The notes under the pieces: generated by a model
Told to the model about the DNA's origin: nothing
What the model saw: only the letters and a program-made list of their open reading frames with translations
Databases searched by the model: none
Assembly (NCBI RefSeq): GCF_022664435.1
Contig: NZ_JAKREU010000002.1
Location: forward strand, 372,001 to 436,000
Length of the DNA stretch: 64,000 nucleotides
Direction of reading: 5' to 3'
From: Sphingomonas panni
Lineage (GTDB): Bacteria > Pseudomonadota > Alphaproteobacteria > Sphingomonadales > Sphingomonadaceae
Translations under genes and position numbers: made by a program
Part shown: positions 11,685 to 19,733 of the stretch, piece after piece
Position numbering within the stretch: the stretch's first letter is position 1
Layout of the letters: every line of letters starts with the position of its first letter

Positions 11685-11867
11685 ATGCGTCCAGTTCTCG
11701 CCCTTGCCGCTCTACTCCTTGCCGGATGCGGCGCATCCGACGACCGGTCCGCGCCGGGCGGCGTCACGCAGGACGAGGCGGCGGCGCTGAACGACGCCGC
11801 CGCCATGCTCGACAATGCGGCGCTCGATGCCAACGCCATCGCCCCCGATCCGAAGGAACAGCCATGA
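11685..11867 (+). CDS. Small lipoprotein, 60 aa
   Basis: MRPVLALAALLLAGCGASDD is a textbook lipobox (LAGC, Cys about 15). The rest is short, acidic and Asn/Ala-rich. The stop overlaps the ATG of the aldo/keto reductase (ATGA), so the two are translated together. Function unknown. Confidence 0.7.
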   Translation: MRPVLALAALLLAGCGASDDRSAPGGVTQDEAAALNDAAAMLDNAALDANAIAPDPKEQP

Positions 11868-12820
11868 CCGACCTCCCCCGCCGCACGCTGGGCGCGACCG
11901 ACTTGACCACGCCGCCGATGATCCTCGGCGGCAACGTGTTCGGCTGGACCGTCGACCGCGCTGCCAGTTTCCGCATTCTCGACGCGTTCGTCGACATAGG
12001 CGGAACGATGATCGACACCGCCGACATTTATTCCGCTTGGGTCGACGGGCACCGGGGCGGCGAATCGGAAACGATCATCGGCGAATGGCTGCGCCAGTCC
12101 GGAAAGCGCGACCGGGTGCTGATCGCGACCAAGGTCGGCATGCTTCCCGGCGACGGTGGCGAAAAGCTCGCCCCGTCCCGGATCGCGGCGGCGGCCGAAG
12201 CCTCGCTCGGGCGGCTGGGCACCGATCATATCGATCTCTATTATGCGCATCAGGACGATGAGGACACGCCGCAGGCGGACTATCTGGCGGCGTTCGGGCG
12301 ACTGATCGACGCGGGGAAAGTCCGGGTGCTGGGCGCGTCGAACATCCGGGCCATGCGGCTGAAATCGGCGCTGGATCTGGCCACGTCAGAGGGCCTGCCC
12401 CGCTTCCACGCGCTACAGCCGGAATACAACCTCGTCAGCCGCCGCAAATATGAGGGTGAGCTGCAGAATCTGTGCGTTGAGCATAATATCGGCGTCGCCC
12501 CCTATTACGGCTTGGCCTCGGGCTTCCTGACCGGAAAATATCGTTCCGAAGCCGACCTGTCGAAAAGCGTGCGCGGCGGCGGCATGGCCAAGCTGCTGGC
12601 CGGCAAGGGAGCGGCGGTTCTGGCCGCGATGGACGCGGTCGCCGCCGAAACCGGCGCGACCCTGCCCCAGATCGCGCTGGCATGGCTGGCGGCGCAAGAG
12701 GGCGTTACCGCTCCGATCGCCAGCGCCACAAGCGTCGAGCAATTACAGGAACTGGTCGGCGCGTGGCAGCTTGAACTGACGACCGAACAGCTTGCGCGCC
12801 TGACCGACGCCGGCGTGTAA
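11864..12820 (+). CDS. Aldo/keto reductase
   Basis: A 318-aa (beta/alpha)8 NADPH-dependent oxidoreductase. MIDTADIYSAW provides the catalytic Asp and Tyr, LIATKVGM the catalytic Lys, and DLYYAHQDD the catalytic His. VLGASNIRA and the C-terminal IASATSVEQLQEL form the cofactor-binding end. It resembles the YajO/Tas-type general aldo/keto reductases; the substrate cannot be deduced. It is coupled to the upstream lipoprotein by a 4-bp overlap and converges on trxB. Confidence 0.9.
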   Translation: MTDLPRRTLGATDLTTPPMILGGNVFGWTVDRAASFRILDAFVDIGGTMIDTADIYSAWVDGHRGGESETIIGEWLRQSGKRDRVLIATKVGMLPGDGGEKLAPSRIAAAAEASLGRLGTDHIDLYYAHQDDEDTPQADYLAAFGRLIDAGKVRVLGASNIRAMRLKSALDLATSEGLPRFHALQPEYNLVSRRKYEGELQNLCVEHNIGVAPYYGLASGFLTGKYRSEADLSKSVRGGGMAKLLAGKGAAVLAAMDAVAAETGATLPQIALAWLAAQEGVTAPIASATSVEQLQELVGAWQLELTTEQLARLTDAGV

Positions 12821-12827
12821 ACCGGAT

Positions 12828-12848
12828 GGCCGGGCCGAACGCCCGGCC
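12828..12848. terminator. Bidirectional hairpin between convergent genes
   Basis: An 8-bp perfect stem GGCCGGGC / GCCCGGCC with a 5-base loop fills the 33-bp gap between the aldo/keto reductase and trxB ends. Only a short T tract follows on the plus strand, so termination strength is uncertain. Confidence 0.6.
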
Positions 12849-12853
12849 GCCCT

Positions 12854-13825
12854 TTACTCCGCGGCCTGTGCCACTTCTTCGAATTCCGCCGCCTGCAGGA
12901 AACGCTCGGCATCCAGCGCTGCCATGCAGCCCGTGCCGGCGGCGGTCACCGCCTGGCGATAGACCTTGTCCATCACGTCGCCGCACGCGAACACGCCGGG
13001 CACGCTGGTGCGGGTCGATCCAGTTTCCACCGCGATATAGCCATCGTCGTCGAGCGCGAGATGCCCCCGGAACAGCTCGGTCGCCGGGTGATGGCCGATC
13101 GCCACGAAGCCGCCATCGACCTCCAGCATCGACAATTCGCCGGTAACCGTGTCCTTCAGTTCGATCCCAACCAGCCCGTGTGGATCGCCACCGCCCACAA
13201 AGCGCTCGACCTGCTTGTTCCACAGCACGCTGATCTTGTCGCTGGCGAACAGCCGCTGCTGCAGGATGCGTTCGGCGCGGAAGCTGTCGCGGCGATGGAT
13301 GATCGTCACGTCGTCGCTATGGTTGGTCAGGTACAGCGCTTCCTCGACCGCCGTATTGCCACCGCCGATCACCGCAACCTTCTTCCCGCGATAGAAGAAG
13401 CCGTCGCAGGTCGCACAGGCCGAAACGCCCTTGCCCTTCAGCAGTTCCTCACTCTCGAGGCCGAGCCAGCGCGCCTGCGCCCCGGTGGCGATGACCAGCA
13501 CCTCACCCTCATACACGTCGCCACTGTCGCCCGTCAGGCGGAACGGGCGTCTCGACACGTCGACATCGACGATCGTGTCCCACATCATCCTCGTGCCGAC
13601 ATGCTCGGCCTGCGCCTGCATCTCCCCCATCAGCCACGGGCCCTGCACCACGTCGCGAAAGCCGGGATAGTTCTCCACATCGGTGGTCGTCATCAACTGG
13701 CCGCCGGGCTGGATTCCCTGCACCACGATCGGCTCCATGCCCGCCCGCGCGCCATAGATCGCGGCGGACAGGCCCGCCGGTCCCGAACCGAGGACGAGCA
13801 TACGGGTGTGGTGCGTAACAGCCAT
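12854..13825 (-). CDS. trxB: Thioredoxin reductase
   Basis: A 323-aa flavoprotein. The N-terminal FAD dinucleotide-binding loop is VLGSGPAGLSAAIYGARAG, the redox-active disulfide is CATCDGFFYRGK, the NADPH-binding loop is VAVIGGGNTAVEEALYL, and the C-terminal FAD motif is VPGVFACGDVMDKVYRQAV. It reduces thioredoxin with NADPH in the cytoplasm. Length and motif order are normal for the low-molecular-weight bacterial enzyme. Confidence 0.96.
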   Translation of the reverse strand: MAVTHHTRMLVLGSGPAGLSAAIYGARAGMEPIVVQGIQPGGQLMTTTDVENYPGFRDVVQGPWLMGEMQAQAEHVGTRMMWDTIVDVDVSRRPFRLTGDSGDVYEGEVLVIATGAQARWLGLESEELLKGKGVSACATCDGFFYRGKKVAVIGGGNTAVEEALYLTNHSDDVTIIHRRDSFRAERILQQRLFASDKISVLWNKQVERFVGGGDPHGLVGIELKDTVTGELSMLEVDGGFVAIGHHPATELFRGHLALDDDGYIAVETGSTRTSVPGVFACGDVMDKVYRQAVTAAGTGCMAALDAERFLQAAEFEEVAQAAE

Positions 13826-13934
13826 GAGATCAAATTCCGTTCGAAGCGAGCCGCCCGTCTATGCCGGGGGCGGGGTCGAACGCAACATGGGGAACACTAT
13901 CGCCCGCGCAAGCCGTACGCGGCGTCCGGCATTG

Positions 13935-14069
13935 CTAGACGACGAAGGCGAGGATGACCGCCCAGAGCGGAATGGCAATCAGGCTGCCGAAAAGCAGTCC
14001 GGCAAGATTAGGCGGGCGGTCCCGTTCTCCGCGAATGGGCATGGGCCGGACGGGGGCAACGATCGGCAT
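13935..14069 (-). CDS. 44-aa single-pass membrane protein
   Basis: A short open frame upstream of trxB on the same strand: basic, Pro-rich N-terminus (MPIVAPVRPMPIRGERDRPP) followed by a hydrophobic segment NLAGLLFGSLIAIPLWAVIL and AFVV. A good ribosome-binding site (GAGAGGA) lies at the right distance before ATG, supporting translation. Such tiny one-helix proteins are frequent and usually unannotated. Function unknown. Confidence 0.6.
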   Translation of the reverse strand: MPIVAPVRPMPIRGERDRPPNLAGLLFGSLIAIPLWAVILAFVV

Positions 14070-14191
14070 GGCGGCTATCCTCTCTCGCTGATGTCGTTAA
14101 CCATCAACGAACGAACGCCCTGCCAGTTCGACGAAGCTGAACCGCAGATGAAGTATATGTGGAGACGGCATCGTCGGCAACCGACGCTCAG

Positions 14192-14247
14192 GCCATGGCG
14201 GGTGGTAGCGAAGGAGGGATTTGAACCCCCGACCCCAGGATTATGAT
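14192..14247. other. attL (56-bp core repeat, tRNA-Met 3' fragment)
   Basis: Identical to 57838-57893. It contains the tRNA from the anticodon to the CCA end plus 11 bp beyond. Homology stops exactly at the anticodon loop, the classic crossover position for tRNA-targeting integrases. This copy is only a fragment; the functional tRNA is at the right end. Confidence 0.93.
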
Positions 14248-14261
14248 ACCGCCATAACTCA

Positions 14262-15089
14262 TTGAGAAAGTTAGCACGTTTCCCGATCCGGGATGAATTA
14301 AGCGTGCCAAAATCAAAGACTTACGGGTCGTTTGCAAACCAAAACCGAACGGCTTTCGGCGGCCTGGCGGCGGACATTTTGCACCGCACTTCTGGTTTCC
14401 GGAAGGAGCGCGGGGCGACGGACCCTGTACGCCGCGATAGCTATCACGAGGCTTCGCCGAAGGCGCAGCCGTGGCGTCAGCATCGTCATGGTGGCGGTAG
14501 CCGCAAGCACTGGGCGGCCATCAAGGGCGCAGCACTCGGCGCATTCGATCGGCTGTACCGCGCGCATAGCATCGACTTGCGCCAAGCGCGCGCCGACCGC
14601 CGCGCTGGCACGCGCGAGGACGTCACACCGACCGGCGAGCGGCTGCATGGCGATGACCGCGCGATCCTTTGGTATCTGCTCGATCGGTACAATCACGTGA
14701 CGGGCCAGCTCTTCCCCAGCTACGCCACGATCGCGGCCGAAACAGGCAAGAGCCTCGGCTTCGTAAAAGCGTCTCTCGGCCGGCTGAAGTTGTTCGGGTT
14801 CGTCTGCTGGGTCCGTCGGACGAAGACTAAGGAAGGGGCTGAGGGCAATGCAGGCCCCCAGCTGGAGCAGACCTCCAACGCCTACTTCTTCGATTGGGCG
14901 GCGCAGCTCGTCACCGAGGCGAAGTCGACGTTTCAGAACCTGCTGACGATCGCGATGAAGAAGCTACGCGGCGGTGCCAAACCGACACGGCCGACGACAC
15001 CGTCAGATCCAGAGCTGGCCGCGATCCTTTCGCGGATGAGCGCCTCGATCGATCAGCGCGACGGCCTTGTGCCTAGTGCGAGTTCATAG
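14262..15089 (+). CDS. HTH-domain phage protein, possible replication/regulatory protein
   Basis: Up to 275 aa. The central part DRAILWYLLDRYNHVTGQLF followed by PSYATIAAETGKSLGFVKASLGRL is a winged-helix/HTH similar to domains of phage and plasmid replication initiators (helix-turn-helix type 36). The N-terminal 60 residues are poorly protein-like and overlap a candidate integrase arm site, so the true start may be the GTG at 14304 or later. It is the first gene inside attL, reading inward. If this phage has its own replication initiator this is the best candidate, but only the HTH is recognisable. Confidence 0.6.
   Translation: MRKLARFPIRDELSVPKSKTYGSFANQNRTAFGGLAADILHRTSGFRKERGATDPVRRDSYHEASPKAQPWRQHRHGGGSRKHWAAIKGAALGAFDRLYRAHSIDLRQARADRRAGTREDVTPTGERLHGDDRAILWYLLDRYNHVTGQLFPSYATIAAETGKSLGFVKASLGRLKLFGFVCWVRRTKTKEGAEGNAGPQLEQTSNAYFFDWAAQLVTEAKSTFQNLLTIAMKKLRGGAKPTRPTTPSDPELAAILSRMSASIDQRDGLVPSASS
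14331..14343 (+). promoter_or_regulatory. Candidate integrase arm-type site, left end
   Basis: TTTGCAAACCAAA occurs 84 bp inside attL. The same 13 bases occur 79 bp inside attR, followed at once by a second shorter copy, all in the same orientation. A motif found only near both ends of the element, outside the core, is what arm-binding sites of a lambda/P2-type integrase look like. Confidence 0.55.
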
Positions 15090-15566
15090 TTTGCCGACTA
15101 CCCGCTGGTAGAATGAAGATTGAAGAGGAATCGCTACGCGATAGGCCGATTTGATTGTCCCCTCCCCTTCGCACGGCACACCCGCCCCTATCCGACACGC
15201 CCTCGGCGACCGTCGGCCGGAGCGGCTTGCGCCGCCCCGATGGCTTAGCGACGGGGACGAGCACGACCCGTGCCATTCGAATTTCAGCCGTCGCGCGCGC
15301 GGGCACGCTGGCTGCGTCGATCTGCGTCGCACGCGCGCGCCCAAATCGCGGCGATCAGCCGCTGTTTTACCCTAGGGGATCGGCTGCGCGTGGCATGCGT
15401 CAAAAACGCCACGAAAAGATCGCGGGCGAGGCGGGGGGAATAGCGCGCAATTCGGGTCGGCAATCGCTGAGGTTACCGCAGTTCACGCAATTTGTGCGGC
15501 GACCGACCAACCGATCGGTCCAGCTGCGGGACGTTGGTTTGGTCCGATATGGCGGTATGAACGCCT
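15090..15566. other. Gene-free interval inside the prophage left end
   Basis: About 480 bases between the HTH gene and the LuxR-type gene. Possible frames on both strands have unconvincing composition and no ribosome-binding site. A short dyad ACCGATCGGT-like element (ACCAACCGATCGGTCC, near 15505) lies about 50 bp before the LuxR-type gene and could be an operator. Otherwise nothing is recognised. Confidence 0.4.
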
Positions 15567-16058
15567 GTGCCCGAATCAAATGCCTTATCCCGTCTTACAC
15601 CGCGCGAGCGCCGGTGCCTTGAACTCGTCGCCCTGCATTTCGATACGGGTCAAATCGCTGCTGAGCTTGGCATCTCTACCGCAACCGTGAACGGCTACCT
15701 CGCGGATGCCCGTCAGAAACTGGGCGCACGGAATAGAAAGGAAGCCGCTCGGATGCTCCGCTCGGCCGATGCCGATAGTAGGGAATCTACCCCCACCGAA
15801 CATACCAGTGAAATTGATCGGGTTGAGGGCGAAGTCACTGCCGGGGCAACCGTGGTTTCGCAGCTAGAGCCGGCAGCGTCAGGGGGATGGGTCTCCAGGA
15901 TGCTGTATCTAGAGCGGATGATCGCGCCTCACGAGTTAGGGCTCGGACGTCGCCTGCTCATGATTGTTGGTATGGTCGTGGCGCTTTGCGTCGCGCTCGC
16001 CATGTCGGTTGTTGCTGCCGTAGGCCTCGTGGCCATCTTCACGAACCTGCGCCCATAA
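15567..16058 (+). CDS. LuxR-type HTH protein with C-terminal membrane anchor
   Basis: A 163-aa protein. Residues about 8 to 65 form a LuxR/GerE DNA-binding domain (LTPRERRCLELVALHFDTGQ, then IAAELGISTATVNGYLADAR). A linker follows, then one hydrophobic helix near the C-terminus (LLMIVGMVVALCVALAMSVV and on). It has no receiver or autoinducer domain. GTG is used as start because it aligns with the HTH start. It heads a rightward run of four small genes. A membrane-tethered LuxR regulator is unusual in a phage; its ligand or partner is unknown, possibly the small protein encoded next. Confidence 0.75.
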   Translation: MPESNALSRLTPRERRCLELVALHFDTGQIAAELGISTATVNGYLADARQKLGARNRKEAARMLRSADADSRESTPTEHTSEIDRVEGEVTAGATVVSQLEPAASGGWVSRMLYLERMIAPHELGLGRRLLMIVGMVVALCVALAMSVVAAVGLVAIFTNLRP

Positions 16059-16078
16059 TCTGAACAGGGGGTTTCGCG

Positions 16079-16426
16079 ATGGTTAAGCCGCTCCATCCGG
16101 TAATTGCAGATATCACGCATGGCCTGCTCACCGCCGAGCAGTCCGCAGATGACGCCATCGTTTCCGCCGCGACCATGGTACAGTCCCTGGTAGCCGATCG
16201 TCGGCAACTGCAACTGAAATTCGGGATCATACAAGCGCCGCTGACTGACGCCGTGAAGGCAATGATGCTGACGGTTGAGGCCCGCGCTCATTTGGGGCGG
16301 TGCCACAAGCGGATGCACGAGATCGGCGTCGAACATGAATTCTTCGAGCCCACATCTCACGGCGATATCTTTCCGACGACTGGCGACCCCGAACCGATCA
16401 AGCAATCGCTGTCGCTGGTTGCCTGA
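16079..16426 (+). CDS. Hypothetical 115-aa helical protein
   Basis: A good ribosome-binding site (ACAGGGGG) precedes the ATG, 20 bp after the LuxR-type gene. The protein is predicted mostly helical, with no Cys motif or membrane segment, and contains AEQSADDAIVSAATMVQSLV and RAHLGRCHKRMHEIG. No family recognised. Position suggests it works with the membrane-anchored LuxR-type protein. Confidence 0.6.
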   Translation: MVKPLHPVIADITHGLLTAEQSADDAIVSAATMVQSLVADRRQLQLKFGIIQAPLTDAVKAMMLTVEARAHLGRCHKRMHEIGVEHEFFEPTSHGDIFPTTGDPEPIKQSLSLVA

Positions 16427-16441
16427 CGTCGATCGCCCAGC

Positions 16442-16885
16442 GTGAATGCCTACCTCTATCTAGCGACCCTGCTGGCGGTTTCCGCGTGGAGCTTTAGTCG
16501 GGGCGGCGCGCCAGAGCGGGCGGCGATGGCGGCAATCGTGGTTGCTGTTTTCGCCACCGCTGCGGTTGCGTCGCACCGCATCTTCGGCGGCCGAGAGGTA
16601 GGCGTTTTCGCCGTCGATACAATTCTCACTTTCGTTATTGTGACGCTGGCATTGCTGGCGGAGAGGTTTTGGCTCCTATGGCTGGCTGCGATCCTGATCG
16701 TCAGCTTACTGCTGCAATTGGCAATCTGGTACGCGCCGCTCTACTATCGGGACGTCTATCTGATCCTGCATGCGATGAGCGCGTATCCTACGCTTATTCT
16801 CATTTTGGTCGGAACGCTAAGACATCGCCATCGGATGAAGACGAACGGGTTCGACCCGTCCTGGTCCAGAGGCAACCGAGCGTGA
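16442..16885 (+). CDS. Integral membrane protein, about 4 to 5 helices
   Basis: 147 aa, GTG start. Hydrophobic stretches at the N-terminus (AYLYLATLLAVSAWSF), MAAIVVAVFATAAVASH, VDTILTFVIVTLALLAERFW, LLWLAAILIVSLLLQLAIWY and TLILILVGTLRH indicate several transmembrane helices, with a short basic tail. Similar small membrane proteins are common in sphingomonad prophages, but no function is assigned. The stop overlaps the next ATG (TGATG). Confidence 0.65.
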   Translation: MNAYLYLATLLAVSAWSFSRGGAPERAAMAAIVVAVFATAAVASHRIFGGREVGVFAVDTILTFVIVTLALLAERFWLLWLAAILIVSLLLQLAIWYAPLYYRDVYLILHAMSAYPTLILILVGTLRHRHRMKTNGFDPSWSRGNRA

Positions 16886-17202
16886 TGGCGTACCGGGCGC
16901 GTGCGATCATTTCGTTTCGGGCAAAGGTCGCAACCATTGCGCCTGTTCCGATGACCGACCCGATACAGGACGCGCTTCTTCAACTATATGTGGCTGAAGA
17001 AGAAAAAACGGAAATAGCGGTATCCGCCATCGGCCCGTTAATTCGCGTAGCTCAAACGACTTGGCTTCGGTATATGCTGACGATGGAGCAGGCAGGCCTG
17101 ATTGTTCGGACGAACGATCCGAACGACAAACGCCGTTGCTGGTTGACGCTATCGCGCGACTGCAAGGCAAAGCTCGACGAATTCATATCCGATTTTTGGT
17201 GA
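16885..17202 (+). CDS. MarR-like winged-helix protein
   Basis: 105 aa. IRVAQTTWLRYMLTMEQAGL then IVRTNDPNDKRRCWLTLSRD reads as the recognition helix and wing of a MarR-type winged helix: the D.NDKR....LT segment is characteristic. It is smaller than full MarR proteins, whose dimerisation helices are mostly missing, so it may be a minimal phage regulator. Start chosen at the ATG overlapping the upstream stop. Last gene of the LuxR-type operon. Confidence 0.65.
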   Translation: MAYRARAIISFRAKVATIAPVPMTDPIQDALLQLYVAEEEKTEIAVSAIGPLIRVAQTTWLRYMLTMEQAGLIVRTNDPNDKRRCWLTLSRDCKAKLDEFISDFW

Positions 17203-17236
17203 GCCTTTCTGCCTTCGTAAGGTCGCCCAACTGCTT

Positions 17237-17467
17237 TCAATACGCATAATAGTCGATCTCGGCATGATCGAGCGCGGCCAGTGCCTCGCCGTCGGCCTGC
17301 GCCTTCTCAAAATGGGCGCGGACATCGTCGGCGGTACCGCACCGGGGAAAGGCGCGGTCGCGACGCGCCTGGTCGGCAATCGCGTCGACCCAATCGCCGC
17401 GATCCCGCTGCATCAACAGCCACCCGGCGAAGTCGGGGCGGCGTTCGCCGTATCGATCAATCTCCAT
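17237..17467 (-). CDS. YozE/SAM-like fold small protein
   Basis: 76 aa. FAGWLLMQRDRGDWVDAIAD followed by QARRDRAFPRCGTADDVRAHF is the pattern of the YozE_SAM_like family: a F..WL..Q..R.D.I..LA motif, then FP and a second helix pair. Function in that family is unknown. It lies downstream of the Dam-type methylase on the same strand and converges on the MarR-like gene. Confidence 0.65.
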   Translation of the reverse strand: MEIDRYGERRPDFAGWLLMQRDRGDWVDAIADQARRDRAFPRCGTADDVRAHFEKAQADGEALAALDHAEIDYYAY

Positions 17468-17569
17468 GCCACTGCTCCATTGCGAGTCGGTGAAATAGAT
17501 ATAGTTGTTCCCCTATTGTTCCACAATCGGCGACGCGGCGGCAGAATGTCCCGCCGCCGCACACACCGC

Positions 17570-18406
17570 TCAGCGATCGTTCGCCGGTGCTGCCCCGCCG
17601 ATGCCGCCGGTGTCGAAATTGGCGATCACCAGCTCACTCACCTTCTTCGGCGCGCTGCCCCCGATCGAATAGGTCACTGGCAGCACGACCTGGGCGAAAG
17701 CGCCGAAGACTTCCCGCGCGCCAGACGTGTCGTTGATCGACAGCACGAAGCGGCCCTTGATGCGGGCGAGCTGATCGGCCAGCGCCGTGAAGTCGTCGCG
17801 GCCGAACACGTCGCTGCCATAGTCGGTCTCGCACCCCCAATATGGCGGGTCGAGATAGAACAGCATCCCCGGCCGATCGTAGCGCCGGATAAAGTCGGCA
17901 TAGCTCAGCTGCTCGATCACGACGCCGGCAAGGCGCTCATGGATATCGGCGAGCATGGGCTCCAGCTTCGTGACATTGAACCGTGCGCCCTGCGTGCGGT
18001 CGACCCCGAAGTTGCGGCTCTCGACCTTCCCGCCGAACGCCAGACGCTGAAGGTAGAGGAATCGCACCGCCCGCTCCAGATCGGTCAGCGTCTCGGGCGG
18101 CTGCGCGCGCAGCCGCTCGAACTCGGCGCGGCTCGCCACCCGGAATCGCAGCATGTCGAGGAAATAGGCATAGTGCCGCTGCAGCACGCGGAAGAACGTG
18201 GCGACGTCGCCCGACACGTCATTGATGAATTCGGCCTTCGGCCGCGACCGCCGGCGCAGGAAGATGCCACCCATCCCGACGAAGGGCTCGGCATAGCCAT
18301 CATGCTCGACGCGATCGAGCAGCGGCACAAGCCGCGACGCCAGATTGCGCTTGCCGCCGATATAGCCGGCCGCAGGCGCGACCGGACGAACGATTGTTGG
18401 ATACAT
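17570..18406 (-). CDS. dam: Dam-type (D12 class) DNA adenine methyltransferase
   Basis: 278 aa, N6-adenine methylase of the D12 class. AAGYIGGKRNLASRLVPLL is the SAM-binding entry, YAEPFVGMGGIFL the FxGxG loop, FINDVSGDVATFF motif II, and LFYLDPPYWG (DPPY about 186-189) the catalytic motif IV. The target sequence cannot be read from the protein. It sits just outside the portal gene at the left end of the late module and could protect phage DNA from host restriction or regulate the phage. The 283-bp gap before the portal gene holds no other gene. Confidence 0.9.
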   Translation of the reverse strand: MYPTIVRPVAPAAGYIGGKRNLASRLVPLLDRVEHDGYAEPFVGMGGIFLRRRSRPKAEFINDVSGDVATFFRVLQRHYAYFLDMLRFRVASRAEFERLRAQPPETLTDLERAVRFLYLQRLAFGGKVESRNFGVDRTQGARFNVTKLEPMLADIHERLAGVVIEQLSYADFIRRYDRPGMLFYLDPPYWGCETDYGSDVFGRDDFTALADQLARIKGRFVLSINDTSGAREVFGAFAQVVLPVTYSIGGSAPKKVSELVIANFDTGGIGGAAPANDR

Positions 18407-18689
18407 GGGAAATCAGATCGCCTCTTAGGAACCCGCCCGGCGCTGCCGGGTGCGGGGCGGCCAGATGGCCTGTGGTCGTGGCGAGCTGGGTCTCGTCGGT
18501 TGGCCGGACTGCCATCCGGTCACCCCCGCCGGCCGATCGGCCACGCGGGAATTTCAATATTTCGTCTCAAACTGAAGCATTGCCTCGAATAGGCGTTGCT
18601 TAACATTAAATTAATGGCATGTTGCTTTTGCGGTTGTTCTACGCCGTGGCCGGCGGGCGTTTGGCACTCCCTTGCTCACTACCGCCGGC

Positions 18690-19733
18690 CTACTTTGGCT
18701 GCTCCTCCTCGAACACGACCGCCGGCATGCCGAGGCGATCGTTGATGTCGAGAAATACCTTCATAAGCGGCCGAATTTCGTTGCGTTCGAACATCGCGAC
18801 AGCGTCGACCGGATTACCGAACGCGGATCCTTGCGCCGGCACGATGCCGAGCAGCTGCGGCGGCACGCGATGTGCTGCCATGACGTCGGCGGCCGAGGCG
18901 GACTTGATGCCGAGGAATTCGTCCTTAGCCGCGGCTTCCGCGATCGGGATGATCCGGATCGACTGTTCCTTGCCGTTGGGCGCGTGGACGAACATCGACC
19001 GGAAGTTGCCCGGTCCCTTGGCGGCCTTCATCGCCGCTTTCAGCTTGTCGGTGTCGGCGACATCGATGTCGCCGGTGGCGTACATGATGTAGCCGGCGTG
19101 CGCGCCGTTGAGATAGTAGCGCCGGCGGAACAGGGTCGCTGCCTCATTCAGCAGCGCGGCCTGCAGCGCCGACATATATTCGGGCACGCCGTACAGCTCC
19201 TGATTGACGTCCGGCTGCATCAACTGGATCACCGATCCGCGCTCGAATTCCTGTTCCTGCGTCGATCCGGGGACATAGAACCACCGCCCCGCCTCGACCC
19301 CGCGCCGGGTGTATTTCGCCGGCGTATAGTCGAGCCGCATCGTGGCACCGGCGATGTTGCGGACCTTCACCGCGAAACAGTCGCCGAACACCAGATAGTC
19401 CTGCACCAGCTTGGTGAAGGTATCGCGCGACAGCCACTGGCTCGGCCGGAACGCGCCGAGCAGCTGGTTGCGCTTGAAGATAATCGCCGACGAATGATGC
19501 GGCGACACCCGGAACGCCCGAGCGAGGCCCTGCCGCGACACCGGCGGTTCGTACCAGCGGTTGTTGTGCGGACATTCCAGCATGTCGAGCAGCAACGACC
19601 GGTCGAGGACCGGCTCGGGATCGCCGAAGCTGAACGCCTCGATGGCCGTCCCGCGATCGTTCGCCGGCACGATCGCGCCGGCCGGCGCGGCCCGCGCCTG
19701 ACGCGCGCTCATCCGCTGGGTACGCCTGCTCAT
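18690..19733 (-). CDS. Q: Portal protein (P2 gpQ-like)
   Basis: 347 aa, the usual size of PBSX/P2-family portals. LLDMLECPHNNRWYEPPVSR at the N-terminus, the FGDCFAVKVRN strand, VIQLMQPDVNQELYGVPEY, ALLNEAATLFRRRYYLNGAH, and a C-terminal VPPQLLGIVPAQGSAFGN are characteristic of gpQ. It forms the dodecameric DNA entry ring of the head. The start overlaps the terminase stop by 4 bp, as in P2 where P and Q are co-transcribed leftwards. Confidence 0.93.
   Translation of the reverse strand: MSRRTQRMSARQARAAPAGAIVPANDRGTAIEAFSFGDPEPVLDRSLLLDMLECPHNNRWYEPPVSRQGLARAFRVSPHHSSAIIFKRNQLLGAFRPSQWLSRDTFTKLVQDYLVFGDCFAVKVRNIAGATMRLDYTPAKYTRRGVEAGRWFYVPGSTQEQEFERGSVIQLMQPDVNQELYGVPEYMSALQAALLNEAATLFRRRYYLNGAHAGYIMYATGDIDVADTDKLKAAMKAAKGPGNFRSMFVHAPNGKEQSIRIIPIAEAAAKDEFLGIKSASAADVMAAHRVPPQLLGIVPAQGSAFGNPVDAVAMFERNEIRPLMKVFLDINDRLGMPAVVFEEEQPK

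Noticed and set aside
13806..14246. Long plus-strand frame crossing attL and ending in the tRNA fragment
   Set aside because: It overlaps the 44-aa membrane gene on the opposite strand and ends within tRNA sequence; composition is not protein-like.
17570..18406. Dam-type methylase as part of the host chromosome beside the phage
   Set aside because: It lies well inside the attL-attR repeats and next to the portal gene, so it belongs to the prophage.
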